Source: Dipylidium caninum
Lineage: Eukaryota > Platyhelminthes > Cestoda > Cyclophyllidea > Dipylidiidae
Direction of reading: 5' to 3'
NCBI GenBank assembly: GCA_017562135.1
Contig: QEYB01000239.1
Span: forward strand, 1-32,309
DNA: 32,309 nucleotides
Shown here: positions 12,811 to 23,608 of the stretch, one piece after another
Layout: every line of letters begins with the position of its first letter
Numbering within the stretch: the stretch's first letter is position 1
Position numbers and translations under genes: made by a program
The notes under the pieces: model-generated
Told to the model about the DNA's origin: nothing
Seen by the model: the letters and a program-made list of their open reading frames with translations, nothing else
Database searches by the model: none

Positions 12811-13033
12811 GTCGTCAAGATGCTGATGGCCGTGGTCCTCCTCTTCGCCGTATTCTGGTTCCCCTACCGCACCCTCGTCGTGTACAACAGCTTCGTCACA
12901 CCCAAACGCACCGACTACTGGCTCATTCTCTTCGTCAAGACCATGGCCTACCTCAACGCCACCGTCAATCCCATCCTCTACAACGCCATGTCTCGCAAGT
13001 TCCGTCGTGCCTTCCGCCTCCTGCTCACACGAG
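12811..13033 (+). CDS. TRH-receptor-like GPCR, exon 2 (TM6-TM7 and start of tail), intact
   Basis: The frame is open without breaks. TM6 reads AVFWFPYRTLVVYNSF, with the aromatic-x-Pro bend and the PYRTLVV run typical of TRH receptors. TM7 reads LNATVNPILYNAMS, with the NPxxY signalling motif. It is followed by KFRRAFRLLL, the amphipathic helix 8. A gtgaga donor after 13033 (phase 1) suggests that the tail continues in another exon, though the frame also stays open through the repeats to 13311. The whole exon lies in the left arm of the inverted repeat and is the intact member of the pair. In other animals such receptors respond to TRH or EFLGamide-like neuropeptides; the ligand here is unknown. 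Confidence 0.9.
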
Positions 13034-13065
13034 GTGAGACCACCGCCCTTCCCCGGTCACATCCA

Positions 13066-13110
13066 ACCCCACCCCACCCCACTCCACTCCACTCCACTCC
13101 ACTCCACTCC
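13066..13110 (+). repeat. Tandem (CCCCA)n / (CCACT)n
   Basis: A short tandem array begins just after the GPCR exon 2 donor. Pentamers of CCCCA turn into CCACT units. The other arm of the inverted repeat carries its complement near 21188-21235. Confidence 0.85.
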
Positions 13111-13162
13111 GCTCTTTTGCCACTCTACTTCAGCATCTTCAGCCGCATCTCACACCCATCGC

Positions 13163-13204
13163 CTAACGCCCAACACCCAACACCCAACACCCAACACCCC
13201 ACAC
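13163..13204 (+). repeat. Tandem heptamer (CCCAACA)n
   Basis: About five consecutive heptamer units, with slightly changed end units. The complement TGTTGGG array lies at about 21092-21127 in the other arm. It is followed by GTGCAC-containing repeats at about 13224-13246. Confidence 0.85.
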
Positions 13205-13768
13205 AGGGTTCAGGACACGGGGCGCAGTGCACAATGCACAGTGCACACCACTCAATGTCGTCCCCATTGGCCATTTCACTACGTGGCATTGCCAGCCTCT
13301 GTCGGCGATGAGGAAGACAACCATCAAGTTGTAGGAAGTAGGCAGACATTGGTACGAGTGAGTGCACCACTTGGACAAGAGAGGCCTCCACTGGCCCATC
13401 CCATCCCCAACTCAAACATAACAACAACCACAACCACAACTCCATTTCCAACTTCACTCCCATCCCCACGCCCAGCCACCCGAATCGGCGGCTCCCCATT
13501 CACCGCAGAGAACGAGGTCGACTTCGCACCGAGAGTGTGTGCACTGCCACGTGTTCCATTCGGTGGTTGAAGTCACCGCCCACCTACACCGAAGAAGTTG
13601 ATAGGTGAGGATGTTGGCGAAGACTAGGAGTATTAGGAGGAGGAGAAAGAGGAGGAGAAAGAGGAGGAGAGAAGGAGGAGGCATCTGATGCACTCTTTCA
13701 GCCAGGCACCTCCATTCTTCCCTCCTTCACCTCGGCCTCCTCTCCATGCCCATTTTCATCTTTTCCTA

Positions 13769-13910
13769 CTTCCTTCCTTCCTTCCTTCCTTCCTTCCTTC
13801 CTTCCTTCCTTCCTTCCTTCCCTCCTTCCTTCCTTCCTTCCTTCCTTTCTTTCTTCCTCCCATTCATGCTTTCATGCTTTCATTCATTCATCCATTCATT
13901 CATCCATTCA
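13769..13910 (+). repeat. Polypyrimidine (TTCC)n followed by (CATT)n microsatellite
   Basis: About 90 bp of TTCC units with few interruptions is followed by about 50 bp of CATT/CATC units. It creates long spurious open frames of repeated FLPS residues. The complementary GGAA array lies at about 20416-20515 in the other arm and is shorter and more interrupted. Confidence 0.92.
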
Positions 13911-14677
13911 CTCGTATATGCATCCGCCCACTCCTTTCCTCTGAGAGAAATCGACACTTTCAACCATCGCATGAACTGCTTTCACTCAGAGTAAGCAAAC
14001 TCCTTCCATTGCGGCAAGTCGATGTCCCGCAGTCGGGTGAATGAAAGAGGACGGGCGAGTACGGTTAAATTGACACCATGGCGTTCCACGAGTCAGGACA
14101 TACGGTCAGATAGTTAGGACAATCACAACTACGCGTCGTTCAAGCGTCTCATCCTCCTCCGTCTCAATACTCCTGACAGTGTGAACAGTTCAGCCAGCAC
14201 GCATTAAATAACGGGAATGCGGAGGAGAGGAGGGAATTTGAGAGAGCCTCTTGAACAGACCTCAGTTCGGCAGCTCTGTTTTGGGTGGAGGGGCAGGCGA
14301 TACGAACCCCCAGGTGTAGAGGGCGGCTTAGGGTATGAAGTGGGAGTTGAGGTGTGAGTGTGGATGAGAGTGGGACTTGAGGTAGCGAGTAATGCCTGCT
14401 ACCTGCGAGATTCTACTGAAAACGCGTTCCTTCCAGCCGAAGCCGACTTAATTCGAAGCAAAAATGAGAATCGGCCATAAAACCGAGTTCTCCGTGAAGG
14501 CAAGAAACCACAATGAGTTGGTTCATTGCAAAGTGCAAGCGGCACTTTAAAGTCCTGAATTATTACTGTGCAAAGAGGCTTGCTCTTCCTTTTCCACCCA
14601 GTTTATAAAAGAACATCCGTCATTTCTACAGCTCCGTGCTTCGAGAAGCAAATCCGTATGAACAGCGTGCTTGGAAG

Positions 14678-14910
14678 CCGACGCACAGAATGCATGCGAT
14701 CTCGTGATTACCTTCGTCAAGTCCAACAACAACGATGCCGAATGTCGCGAGATTGCGCCAGTCATTTACAGAACGTTGAATTGCGCTCACTCACCGCCTG
14801 TCAGGACGTTGTTACCGCCTGAAGAACCCTGGACAGCTCGACAATCCGTCATAAGCGCCCTCCTCAATGACTGTAAAGCTTACCGAAATTTATGTATAAT
14901 TTGTAAATAA
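14678..14910 (+). CDS. Possible terminal exon of the GPCR gene
   Basis: An open frame of 79 codons ends in TAA at 14908-14910. If it starts after the AG at 14677 it has the phase needed to follow the phase-1 donor at 13034. The translated piece (ADAQNACDLV... ending NLCIICK) has no recognised domain but could be a receptor tail. A polyadenylation signal AATAAA lies about 90 bp beyond the stop. The evidence is only phase, openness and the signal, so it could equally be chance. If real, it lies just outside the duplicated arm. Confidence 0.27.
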
Positions 14911-14997
14911 TTAGAGGTTATCTGAGGTAAATGGGGTAAACTGACTTTGCTCTATCTGAATTACTACTATGTAACCTAAGTCTTGCGCCAAATAGGG

Positions 14998-15003
14998 AAT
15001 AAA
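14998..15003 (+). terminator. Candidate polyadenylation signal AATAAA
   Basis: A canonical AATAAA hexamer lies downstream of the open frame ending at 14910. It would suit the 3' end of the GPCR transcript if that exon is real. The hexamer is common in AT-rich DNA. Confidence 0.25.
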
Positions 15004-18000
15004 CCCATAGTTCTTGTTTGGGGAAGTTAAAATCTACAAGTTCCCTTTAAGTAATGCTAGCTTCGGGGACATTTTAATTCCCTCTCAACAGAGCGATTCA
15101 CACTCAACTAAGTGTACAATAATGGACCAAATCCGGAGCAGAAATATATGCTTTGTTGTGGTCAAAATCAAATTGTAGCATGGAATAGAGGAATTTTTGA
15201 ATTATAACTGTTAGCATAGGATCTGCACCCCATCCCATTTAAGATCTGTCACGGTAATAACATCATTTTCAATTTTCCTCATCTGATAACTTGTCCGGAG
15301 GGAAAAACACCAAATTTGCATCTGGGATTGTACTTTTTGTTCTGAGAAAAATTCTTCACCACTTAAACTCCACCCTCTCCTCGCAAGTAAAAAGTGTTTA
15401 GTTACAGTTTGAGCAAAATTAACCCCGTTGTCAACACGTATCCATATGCCCTAATCAAAATTTCATCCATCTTTCTAATAACGAAGCTACGTAAATATTT
15501 AAAGAGGGCTTCTGCTATAATTCTTCAGTGATTTTGTGGAAAGTAAAACATTTGACCTATTGGTGGTGATGTTTGAATTGAATAATTTAAAGGCACAATC
15601 GCAACTGCACCAACAATAGCTTGTCCGCAGATTTGATCTCGGGAAAATTTATGTGAGAGATTAAATTCTAGCTCTGCTCACAACTTATTCATCATTTTTG
15701 GCAATATCATCATTCAAGTAAGATTTTTACTGGACGAATATATGAACTGGTTTCGGTACTATGACAGTGGGAAATTATTTTAATTAATAAGACTGCCGAA
15801 TTTTCGTGTCCCAACCACACACATTCTAGAGGCGAACGAAATTATACTGCTTAAGCAAATACAAGTTTGAATGTTGTTCCCAATTTTACTTTCGAGGTAT
15901 GTCTCTGTCGAAACACCGGTTGCATTTCGTGGCCCTCTTTCGTAAGCTGAGTGAATTTATGAGAAGTATGAAAATTTTAACATTATCAAGTGCTCAGTGC
16001 TTTTGTATGGATCTGCGGAGAGGACTTAGGGATGCATGACAAAATGAGAAATTCTAGTTAGCGGGCCATCCCTCCCATCAGCCTACACGAAGGACATCCT
16101 ACTACGCCTACCATGAGATATTACGGAGCGTATGGAGAGTTAAACAATCATCTAAACAAATGCAAATGCACTACGCAGTTTCCCCTCCACAACCCCTCCT
16201 ACCATGCTCATGCGTTCAGTAGGCCTCAATCAGGCACGACATTCTAGACTGGACAGGTTGACATTCTGGTTAAAACTGAATGAAATAGGAATGTATTTAT
16301 CTGATAGTTACTATGGTCCCGCAATTCTATATTTCGTATCTCCGCCGCCTCATTTACTTCCAATACAGAAATTCAGAGGTGAGGGATATTATTAATCCCC
16401 TTCATTTGATTGGGAGGCTTTTCGCCCCTCTCTGTGAACTTTAAAAGAGCTACTTCACTTGAGGACATAGAAAATCATCAGGCAGTGGAGTAGAGGTTAA
16501 AGAAGACACGCGAACGTAGAAACAACTTGGCGGTCACCGACGGATCATATTGACCAAAAATGAAAAGTTGTCCTCTCATCACAGTATACGGCTTCAGTTA
16601 ATAAACTCACCTCCGAGAGAGGGATTGTCTATTAGCACCTGTTTGAGAAAATTATCCTGAAATTGATTATGTTAAAAATGGATTGGTAAGAATATAATGC
16701 AGCTATACTAGAGAGAAAGTCACTTTAATTTTATCCCACATCATTTTGGTCTCGCCCATTATTATCTGTCGAGCTAAGTGGAAAGGTTAAAGCAAACACG
16801 GGAGATGTGGGCCCCAACCACGTAATTTATCCATGCATGGGTCAGTCTATTAACGGCTTGACATGAATATCCTCAGAGAAATTTGTTGGTGATTCTTTCA
16901 AGGACCCCCTTTTTAAGTTCTCATTTCATCAAAATTGCGGTCTTTTGGCCAGGAGAGATATCACAGCGGAATGTGACCTAAGTTGGCAAACTGTGGCTAA
17001 TACTGAATAATTGATAGTGGCGTTATCTGCTTACATCGCCTGTGTGCGCATCAGATATAGCAAGCTGTGCATCCTCCCCTTGAAAAAAAGCTCTTCATTC
17101 CCACTCCCAGCGTGTTCCCTGCCAGCTCTGATGGTGGTGGCAGCCCTGGGAATTAACACTACATAATCAAGCAACCAGAGCCCCGTGTTGCAGTGGTGCG
17201 GCTTAACGGTCCCACTCCCCTTCCCTCCCCTGCGGTGTTGAATCAACTACTGACTCGGATTTGATCAGATCTTCCCCAAGAGGAAGATCCCAGACTCTCG
17301 GTAAACAAAAAGATCCCGAAAATCGAACGGTTCATTGGATGGGAAAGAAGGCAAGGTCAACTGTTGTATACGGTAACATGTACTAAATGGGCGTATTTGG
17401 GTGTTTCAGTGCACGAGAACCCCGTGATCTGCGCCGTGTTGTAGTTAGGCATGGCGACACCGCCTCCAAGTGGTCTTCTTTTCTTCCTCTTCCTTTCTCC
17501 CCGTTGGCAGTTAGCTTTTCTTCAATCCAAAGCAAATTATTAGGACTAAGGGAGGACTGGGCGAGGGCACTCAGGTCCCAGGGGTAAATCGTCGCCTCAT
17601 ATATAAGCTTTGGGCTAAAATACGTCAGGGCGGCAAACCCTTCGCAATGGTTAGCACTCTGCTATAGCAACCATATGTATAGAGGAATGGCGGTGATAAT
17701 AATGATGAAAGGGGAATTGCCGGAGTAGGTGGGACATTTGTATAAAAATTGGGGCGGAGGAAAACGACTTCATCCTATAGAGGCGTGGGGCATCGCATAA
17801 TGAATGAGTTTGATGGATGGGCGATGGGGGTGAGCCGATCTAGCGTTCCTTCGAGGTAACCTATGAATCTACTTGAGTGGAAGTATATACAAAAATTGTT
17901 GTTAAAGTAGTGTGCCTTGTATAAATGTATTCAGGTCAAACCGGGGTTTTTAGTGGGCTTCTCGTAGACAACTTAACATCATCCTATCGGGTTAATGGGT

Positions 18001-20415
18001 CCCCATACAAGTCTAAGACCTCAGTGTTCCATAGCGCGGGAGACGTCCGCACTGTCTACTACCCAATTTGTATGATGGAAGTCTGGAAAACAACACCTCG
18101 TTCGTCAGAGGAATAGTTTCATGGGGAGGGAAGATGGATGAACTTCAGCACTTCAAGATGTGAATTGGCTAGTCAGATTTAATGCCTGGACCTTTACTTA
18201 ATTGTTTTCGTTCAAAAAGCTAACTCAGTGTAATTCCCGTAGGTGAACTTAAGACTCGTCTTGAAAGTGATGCGCTAATGCGATGCCGATGGCAGAGGCA
18301 CACTCCTGTGAGAAACAAATGTCTTCCCTTTAACTAACTAAAAATTAAATCGTTTTCTGCCATCTAGTCACCTTTCACCAAGAAGAAATTCCCGGTTGTG
18401 TTCAGTTGTAGACCAAATTTTCTGGCACTCGAGAAGGACCAACTGTCCCGTCCTCCCTTGCTCCTTCTCTTTGATCTGGTCTCTCCACAACCCACCTGTC
18501 CGAATATCGTCGATCCTATCACTTTACATTAGGGGTGGAGAAAAGATCTTACTGAAGTAAAAACCTTCTGGTGAATTTAGCGAATATCCTTGAGACTGTT
18601 GACGCAAATATTGGTCAGTCAGGAAGTGGCGGCGAGTGAAATATTCATGAATTTTTATGGCCTCACCTGTTTTAGAAGGTAATAAGGAAGGTGCTTAACT
18701 TGCATCCCGACACATATCTAGCAATAGCTTCATAAAGATGATAAGGGAAAAGTGCTTGCCCTGCTGCAGACACAATGGGGAAGGAATAAAAAGCACCTTT
18801 GTTAATACTTAAACTGAAGTGGCCTTGTGATAGGATGAGAAATAGGAGTTGAGACAAGTAGCTCTTTGAATTCGCCTGTGGTGAGTACTTTTGGATTTTT
18901 AACTGATTGCCTATTTAGAGGTAAATTTGCCAGTGCTACTAAAATCAGAGTGTTCGCATTTAAGTAGTTGAGTCAATTCTTGAGGTAAGATGGACACCTG
19001 GATGAGATGATCACGCGACTTCGACATCGCTAGTCGACAGTTCACCGGACCTGTGAAAACATCATAGCAGAGGGAAAATAAAATTACTGGAACTTATGCA
19101 CTCCTTATTCCACAGTCAGTCGTTCAGTTAATGTGGACTTCATCGGCAGCCAGAAGTTAATGTGAAGCTTTCGTAAGGAAAAATGGTGGGAAAGAGTAGC
19201 GATAACTTATTTACACAAGACTCACCCACCATTGTCACGAAGACAGGTCACTGGATAACAGACAGCTTCGAAATGGTGGAATAAAAAACCGTTACCGCAA
19301 ATGCATAAACACTTTGCCGTCAGAGGTGCTCTGCTGCTACCATCATGACGAAAAATATTCGCACAGCCAAGTGGGATTCATCAGAAAACGTTCCGTTCTG
19401 TGAGTCGATTCATGGAAGTGACTGCTTTGAAGGAATAAATCCCTGTTGAATACCTTGCATAATCATTACAAAGAACTTAGGGTGTTTAAGACGAATGGAA
19501 CTTCTCGAAGCCCTAATAGAAAGTCCAGTGTGATGAAAGATAGCGAACACAATCGTCTCCATCATGAGTGTGTTAGTAAGGGAGAGATTCAATTTTCAAA
19601 CCAAAAGTATGGTTTTACCGACTATTGTCGTTTTCCTGTCCGAAATTTGACCTACGAAAGGAAAAGTTTTAATCGTCGGTCTTTGATGTCTCGTGAAAGG
19701 GGACTGCGAAGTCGTAAGGTTTTCAAAATGCCGGTTTATACTTTTAGGAATCCAAATTCATTACTGTCTGCATTCACTCACGCATAACTTATTTGTACAG
19801 TCAAGTCCATTTGCCACTTTCAACTCAGTCGGCTTCGGCTGGAAGGAACGCGTTTTCAGTAGAATCTCGCAGGTAGCAGGCATTACTCGCTACCTCAAGT
19901 CCCACTCTCATCCACACTCACACCTCAACTCCCACTTCATACCCTAAGCCGCCCTCTACACCTGGGGGTTCGTATCGCCTGCCCCTCCACCCAAAACAGA
20001 GCTGCCGAACTGAGGTCTGTTCAAGAGGCTCTCTCAAATTCCCTCCTCTCCTCCGCATTCCCGTTATTTAATGCGTGCTGGCTGAACTGTTCACACTGTC
20101 AGGAGTATTGAGACGGAGGAGGATGAGACGCTTGAACGACGCGTAGTTGTGATTGTCCTAACTATCTGACCGTATGTCCTGACTCGTGGAACGCCATGGT
20201 GTCAATTTAACCGTACTCGCCCGTCCTCTTTCATTCACCCGACTGCGGGGCATCGACTTGCCGCAATGGAAGGAGTTTGCTTACTCTGAGTGAAAGCAGT
20301 TCATGCGATGGTTGAAAGTGTCGATTTCTTCAGAGGAAAGGAGTGGGCGGATGCATATACGAGTGAATGGATGAATGAATGGATGAATGAATGAAAGCAT
20401 GAAAAGCATGAATGG

Positions 20416-20515
20416 GAGGAAAGAAAGAAGCGAAGGATGGAAGGAAGGAAGGAGGAAGGACGGAGGAAGGAAGGAAGGAAGGAAGGAAGGAAGGAAGGGA
20501 AGAAGGTAGGAAAAG
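20416..20515 (+). repeat. Polypurine (GGAA)n in the right arm
   Basis: Complement of the TTCC array of the left arm. It is interrupted by AGGAC, AGCGA and similar variants and is shorter than its partner. Confidence 0.85.
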
Positions 20516-21091
20516 ATGAAAATGGGCATGGAGAGAGGAGGCGGCAGGGTGAAGGAGGATTGAGATGGCGGAGGTAGCTGAGAAAAGAGTGCATCAGATG
20601 CTCCGTCGCTTTTCTCGCTCCTCTTTCTCCTCCTCCTAATACTCCTAGTCTTCGCCAACATCCTCACCTATCAACTTCTTCGGTGTAGGTGGGCGGTGAC
20701 TTCAACCACCGAATGGAACACGTGGCAGTGCACACACTCTCGGTGCGAAGTCGACCTCGTTCTCTGCGGTGAATGGGGAGCCGCCGATTCGGGTGGCTGG
20801 GCGTGGGGATGGGAGTGAAGTTGGAAATGGAGTTGTGGTTGTGGTTGTTGTTATGTTTGAGTTGGGGATGGGGATGGGGATGGGGTTGGGGTGTAGCCAG
20901 AGGAGGCCTCTCTTGTCCAAGTGGTGCACTCACTCGTACCAATGTCTGCCTACTTCCTACAACTTGATGGTTGTCTTCCTCATCGCCGACAGAGGCTGGC
21001 AATGCCACGTAGTGAAATGGCCAATGGGGACGACATTGAGTGGTGTGCACTGTGCATTGTGCACTGCGCCCCGTGTCCTGAACCCTGTGTG

Positions 21092-21127
21092 GGGTGTTGG
21101 GTGTTGGGTGTTGGGTGTTGGGCGTTA
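21092..21127 (+). repeat. Tandem heptamer (TGTTGGG)n in the right arm
   Basis: Complement of the CCCAACA array at 13163-13204 with the same number of units within about one. Confidence 0.8.
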
Positions 21128-21259
21128 GGCGATGGGTGTGAGATGCGGCTGAAAGATGCCTGAAGTAGAGATGGCAAAGGGGCGGCGAGTGGAGTGGAGT
21201 GGAGTGGAGTGGGGTGGGGGTGGGGTTGGATGTGACCGGGGAAGGGCGGTGGTCTCCAC

Positions 21260-21490
21260 ATCGTGTGAGCAGGAGGCGGAAGGCACGACGGAACTTGCGA
21301 GACATGGCGTTGTAGAGGATGGGATTGACGGTGGCGTTGAGGTAGGCCATGGTCTTGACGAAAGAGAGAATGAGCCAGTAGTCCCGGTGCGTTTGGGTGT
21401 GACGAAGCTGTTGTACAACGACGAGGTGCGGTAGGGGAACCAGAATACGGCGAGAGAGAGAGGACCAACGGCCATCAGCATCTTGACGAC
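21260..21490 (-). pseudogene. Damaged inverted copy of GPCR exon 2 (TM6-TM7)
   Basis: Read on the minus strand, this repeats the exon at 12811-13033 with the same intronic flank. The first 120 bp carries several small indels: an extra T after GCCGT, CT repeats expanded in the LLF stretch, a C lost and a T gained at RTLVV, GG gained before the DYW codons, and a longer CT run before the FVK codons. These break the frame. From the MAYLNATVNPILYN part onward it reads normally. The splice donor is also changed, from GAGGTGAG to GATGTGGAG. No copy of exon 1 accompanies it, so it cannot encode a receptor. Confidence 0.88.
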
Positions 21491-22412
21491 CTTGAGGAGA
21501 CGTGAAGCGAAGGGGTAAGGGGGAGAATGCAGAGGCTATGTTGTTGTGGGTGGCCGGATCCTAAGACGGACGTGTTGTCTGGTGGTCTGGTGGTCTGTTG
21601 GGCTGCTGGCTGGTCAACGCGCCAGTCGATTGACGGCGGAGTGTGGAGAGTGGAAGGTGAACTCTTCGGAGTGTGCGATTATCCACGTCACACGCGATGT
21701 ATGCTATTTGAAGGCACAGCTGAAGGCACTTCGTTGTGATATGAGAAGGATATCATCTTAGAATTTTCTCTATTGACATTTCTTCCGTGAAATATCCTTA
21801 CTGGCTTATTGTACTTTTTACAAGTCAGTCGTCGTACCGTCCTGTTCTGACTCCTTTCCACTTGTTCTGACACTTTGCCTTTTCCCTCCTTTCTCCCCCC
21901 CGCCCCCAGTCTTTCTCGTCCAGCCGTCTTATTCACGGACTAATTGAAGTGAAGGAATTCGCCCTCCCTGCGAATGGATGTTCAGGGCGGTATCAATGCT
22001 GTGGCTCACCAATTGCAACGCGATTTTACCTGAGGTATTTTCTTTAAAGGACGTCTTTACTGCACTCGATAGTTCCGCCAGTGAAAGCACACGCCACTCT
22101 TCCATTCTTACATCTCTCCTTCCACCAGCGGTCTGTGGACACCTTCTAGGGGTCTGCCCATGTCATCCGTCCAAAGTTAAAAACGTTATTCTTCTTCCCT
22201 GTTTTTACCCTCATGTTAATTATTCCTCCAAGAAGCGACAATATCGTTACTATATGACGTTTGCAGATAAATCCCCAGGAGAAAATGCTCTTTCCTCTCA
22301 ACATGCTTCTGCACAAAGGAGTACACTAATGAGACTCCATATGCTGTTCGAGACTTTGTGATTACCCCGACCCAGAGGACAAAGAGATTCGACGCAGGAA
22401 CTCTCACCCATT

Positions 22413-22631
22413 CGCTTTATAGAAACACTAGAAATACGTGATATGCTCGTTGGCATCCGATCTGCTGCAAGCCTTGCTGTGAACTCTGTCCTTCGAGTTG
22501 ACGGCCTCGAGTTTCAGCTACTTCACTCGCTAGGCGTCCTCCTCTCTCCATCCGACCCGTTGCCACTTCAAGGGATGACCCAAAGGGCTGCATTTGTCAC
22601 TAAAGTGGAGGGACAATCCGGTCGGGAGAAA
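22413..22631 (+). CDS. Coding-like segment of unknown identity
   Basis: The frame contains LEIRDMLVGIRSAASLAVN followed by a leucine-rich run and QGMTQRAAFVTK, and it looks like real helical protein. A gtgagc donor follows at 22632. I cannot name a family. A second coding-like piece, MDVQGGINAVAHQLQRDF, occurs upstream at 21973 and could belong to the same gene, with a frame break before a gtattt donor. Just downstream is mariner copy B on the other strand. It could still be a chance open frame. Confidence 0.33.
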
Positions 22632-22739
22632 GTGAGCATCGGTGTCGTCAACAGTAGTGGGTGTCGTAGAATTTCCGGATTTGTGTCATCTCATGGGAAC
22701 CATGAAACAGGCCCTGAAGTCAAGTGCAAAAAACGCAAT

Positions 22740-23608
22740 TTTTCATGGAGTCCACTGGCATCTACGACTTTCTGCCAACGACCGGACATGTCGTATATAC
22801 CTTATTTTTACAAGTGATAAACAATTCACTGTCTTTTTCTAAAACCATTTTGGTTATAGTATTTTGATTTTCTCGCAAAAAATACTTTTTAATTCAGAAA
22901 GGCGTAATATTCTGTTTGACTTGGTGAAACGTTATATTATAGAGAAGTTATTTACTATGTGAACAGGAATTGAAGCTTCATGTGGTCGTCGTGCATTGTC
23001 ATCATGCAGTAACATGGCAACTGCTACGATTGGGCACGGCTGGTTGTCTTTTTCTCATAAGCTTCCTCTCATCCGTGACTGTCATTTCACGGCAGTGCGA
23101 CTCCGCCTCTAATATGGTTTGGCCTGGTTGTAAGAAGGCAGGAGAAATGGATCACTCCTTGGCCGTTCGACCGTATACTAACTATGATGTTTCTTTGATG
23201 AACTTTCGGCTTAGCGGTGTGTCCTGGGGCTGCATTCTTGTCTACCTCTTTGCTTGATGATTTAGTGTTAAAACATCGACGGTCGTATATTGCGAAGGAA
23301 GCAGCCAAGCAACAGTTGCATCGTCTATTCGTGCGGTCGGCACATACGTTTCGACACAGCCGTTACCGTTTGGCTAGTTCATAATTTAGATCCAAGTGTA
23401 CAAATAATTTTCTGTATGGAACGGATTTTCCGGGCTTCCATTATTTCGCCTCTTCATCTACATTGGCCCGGTGATCTTCTTCGAGGCGCCTTGACGATAC
23501 TCGAATTGCCAGAACCAAATATACGAAACCAAAGTCCAAAAAATTTTATCAAGTTGATCCATCTCCGAAAGCCTAATTAATGTTTCTTAAAGATGGTTGA
23601 ATTGCGCT
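22740..23608 (-). pseudogene. Decayed mariner transposase, minus-strand copy B
   Basis: Read on the minus strand, family blocks appear in order. An LNYE...CRNVCADRTNRR piece lies near 23330-23395. A HTAKPKVHQRNIIVSI block near 23180-23225 corresponds to the TAKPN-hgKKvML block after the first catalytic Asp. A GVIHFSCL piece follows. A HDDNARRPHEA block near 22975-23010 is the second-Asp HDNARPH motif with extra bases. The C-terminal block GRWQKVVDASGLHEKL lies near 22735-22795. Several frame changes and stops make it inactive. It matches copy A along most of its length, so both come from one mariner subfamily. The third-Asp block (PSDYHLF in relatives) is not evident, suggesting an internal deletion. 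Terminal repeats were not identified. Confidence 0.8.

Larger units (their letters stand above)
12603..14448 (+). repeat. Long inverted repeat, left arm
   Basis: This block recurs as its reverse complement at 19827-21698. Homology starts abruptly at ATCGCGTGTGACGTGG in GPCR intron 1 and ends abruptly at CAGCCGAAGCCGACT. It includes the end of intron 1, exon 2, the microsatellites downstream and about 450 bp that match the other arm without visible differences. Its net length is about 26 bp shorter than the right arm. Confidence 0.93.
14449..19826. other. Unique spacer between the arms of the inverted repeat
   Basis: About 5.4 kb of single-copy sequence, mostly AT-rich, with only short open frames. 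I see no transposase, reverse transcriptase, terminal repeats or RNA gene in it. It is not itself palindromic, because the sequences just inside the two arms do not match. The only coding-like piece is the doubtful exon at 14678-14910. Confidence 0.6.
19827..21698 (-). repeat. Long inverted repeat, right arm
   Basis: This is the reverse complement of 12603-14448. The part nearest the spacer (about 19840-20230) matches the left arm with no difference I can see. The part from about 20400 to 20640 and the exon copy at 21260-21490 carry many small insertions and substitutions, giving a net excess of about 26 bp. Both ends of the homology are abrupt, with no terminal repeat or obvious target-site duplication. 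Confidence 0.93.

Noticed and set aside
13688..14044. 118-codon frame rich in FLPS repeats
   Set aside because: It is the translation of the TTCC microsatellite and has no coding signature outside it.
19310..19440. HHDEKYSHSQ-like piece suggesting another mariner catalytic block
   Set aside because: No other transposase motif lies in the right order around it.
14449..19826. The spacer as part of one continuous palindrome, as from a missed sequencing adapter
   Set aside because: Sequences inside the two arms do not match each other, so a simple read-back artefact does not explain the whole structure.
20664..21350. 228-codon minus-strand frame in the right arm
   Set aside because: Its first part is the damaged GPCR exon copy; the rest is intron and microsatellite read through by chance.
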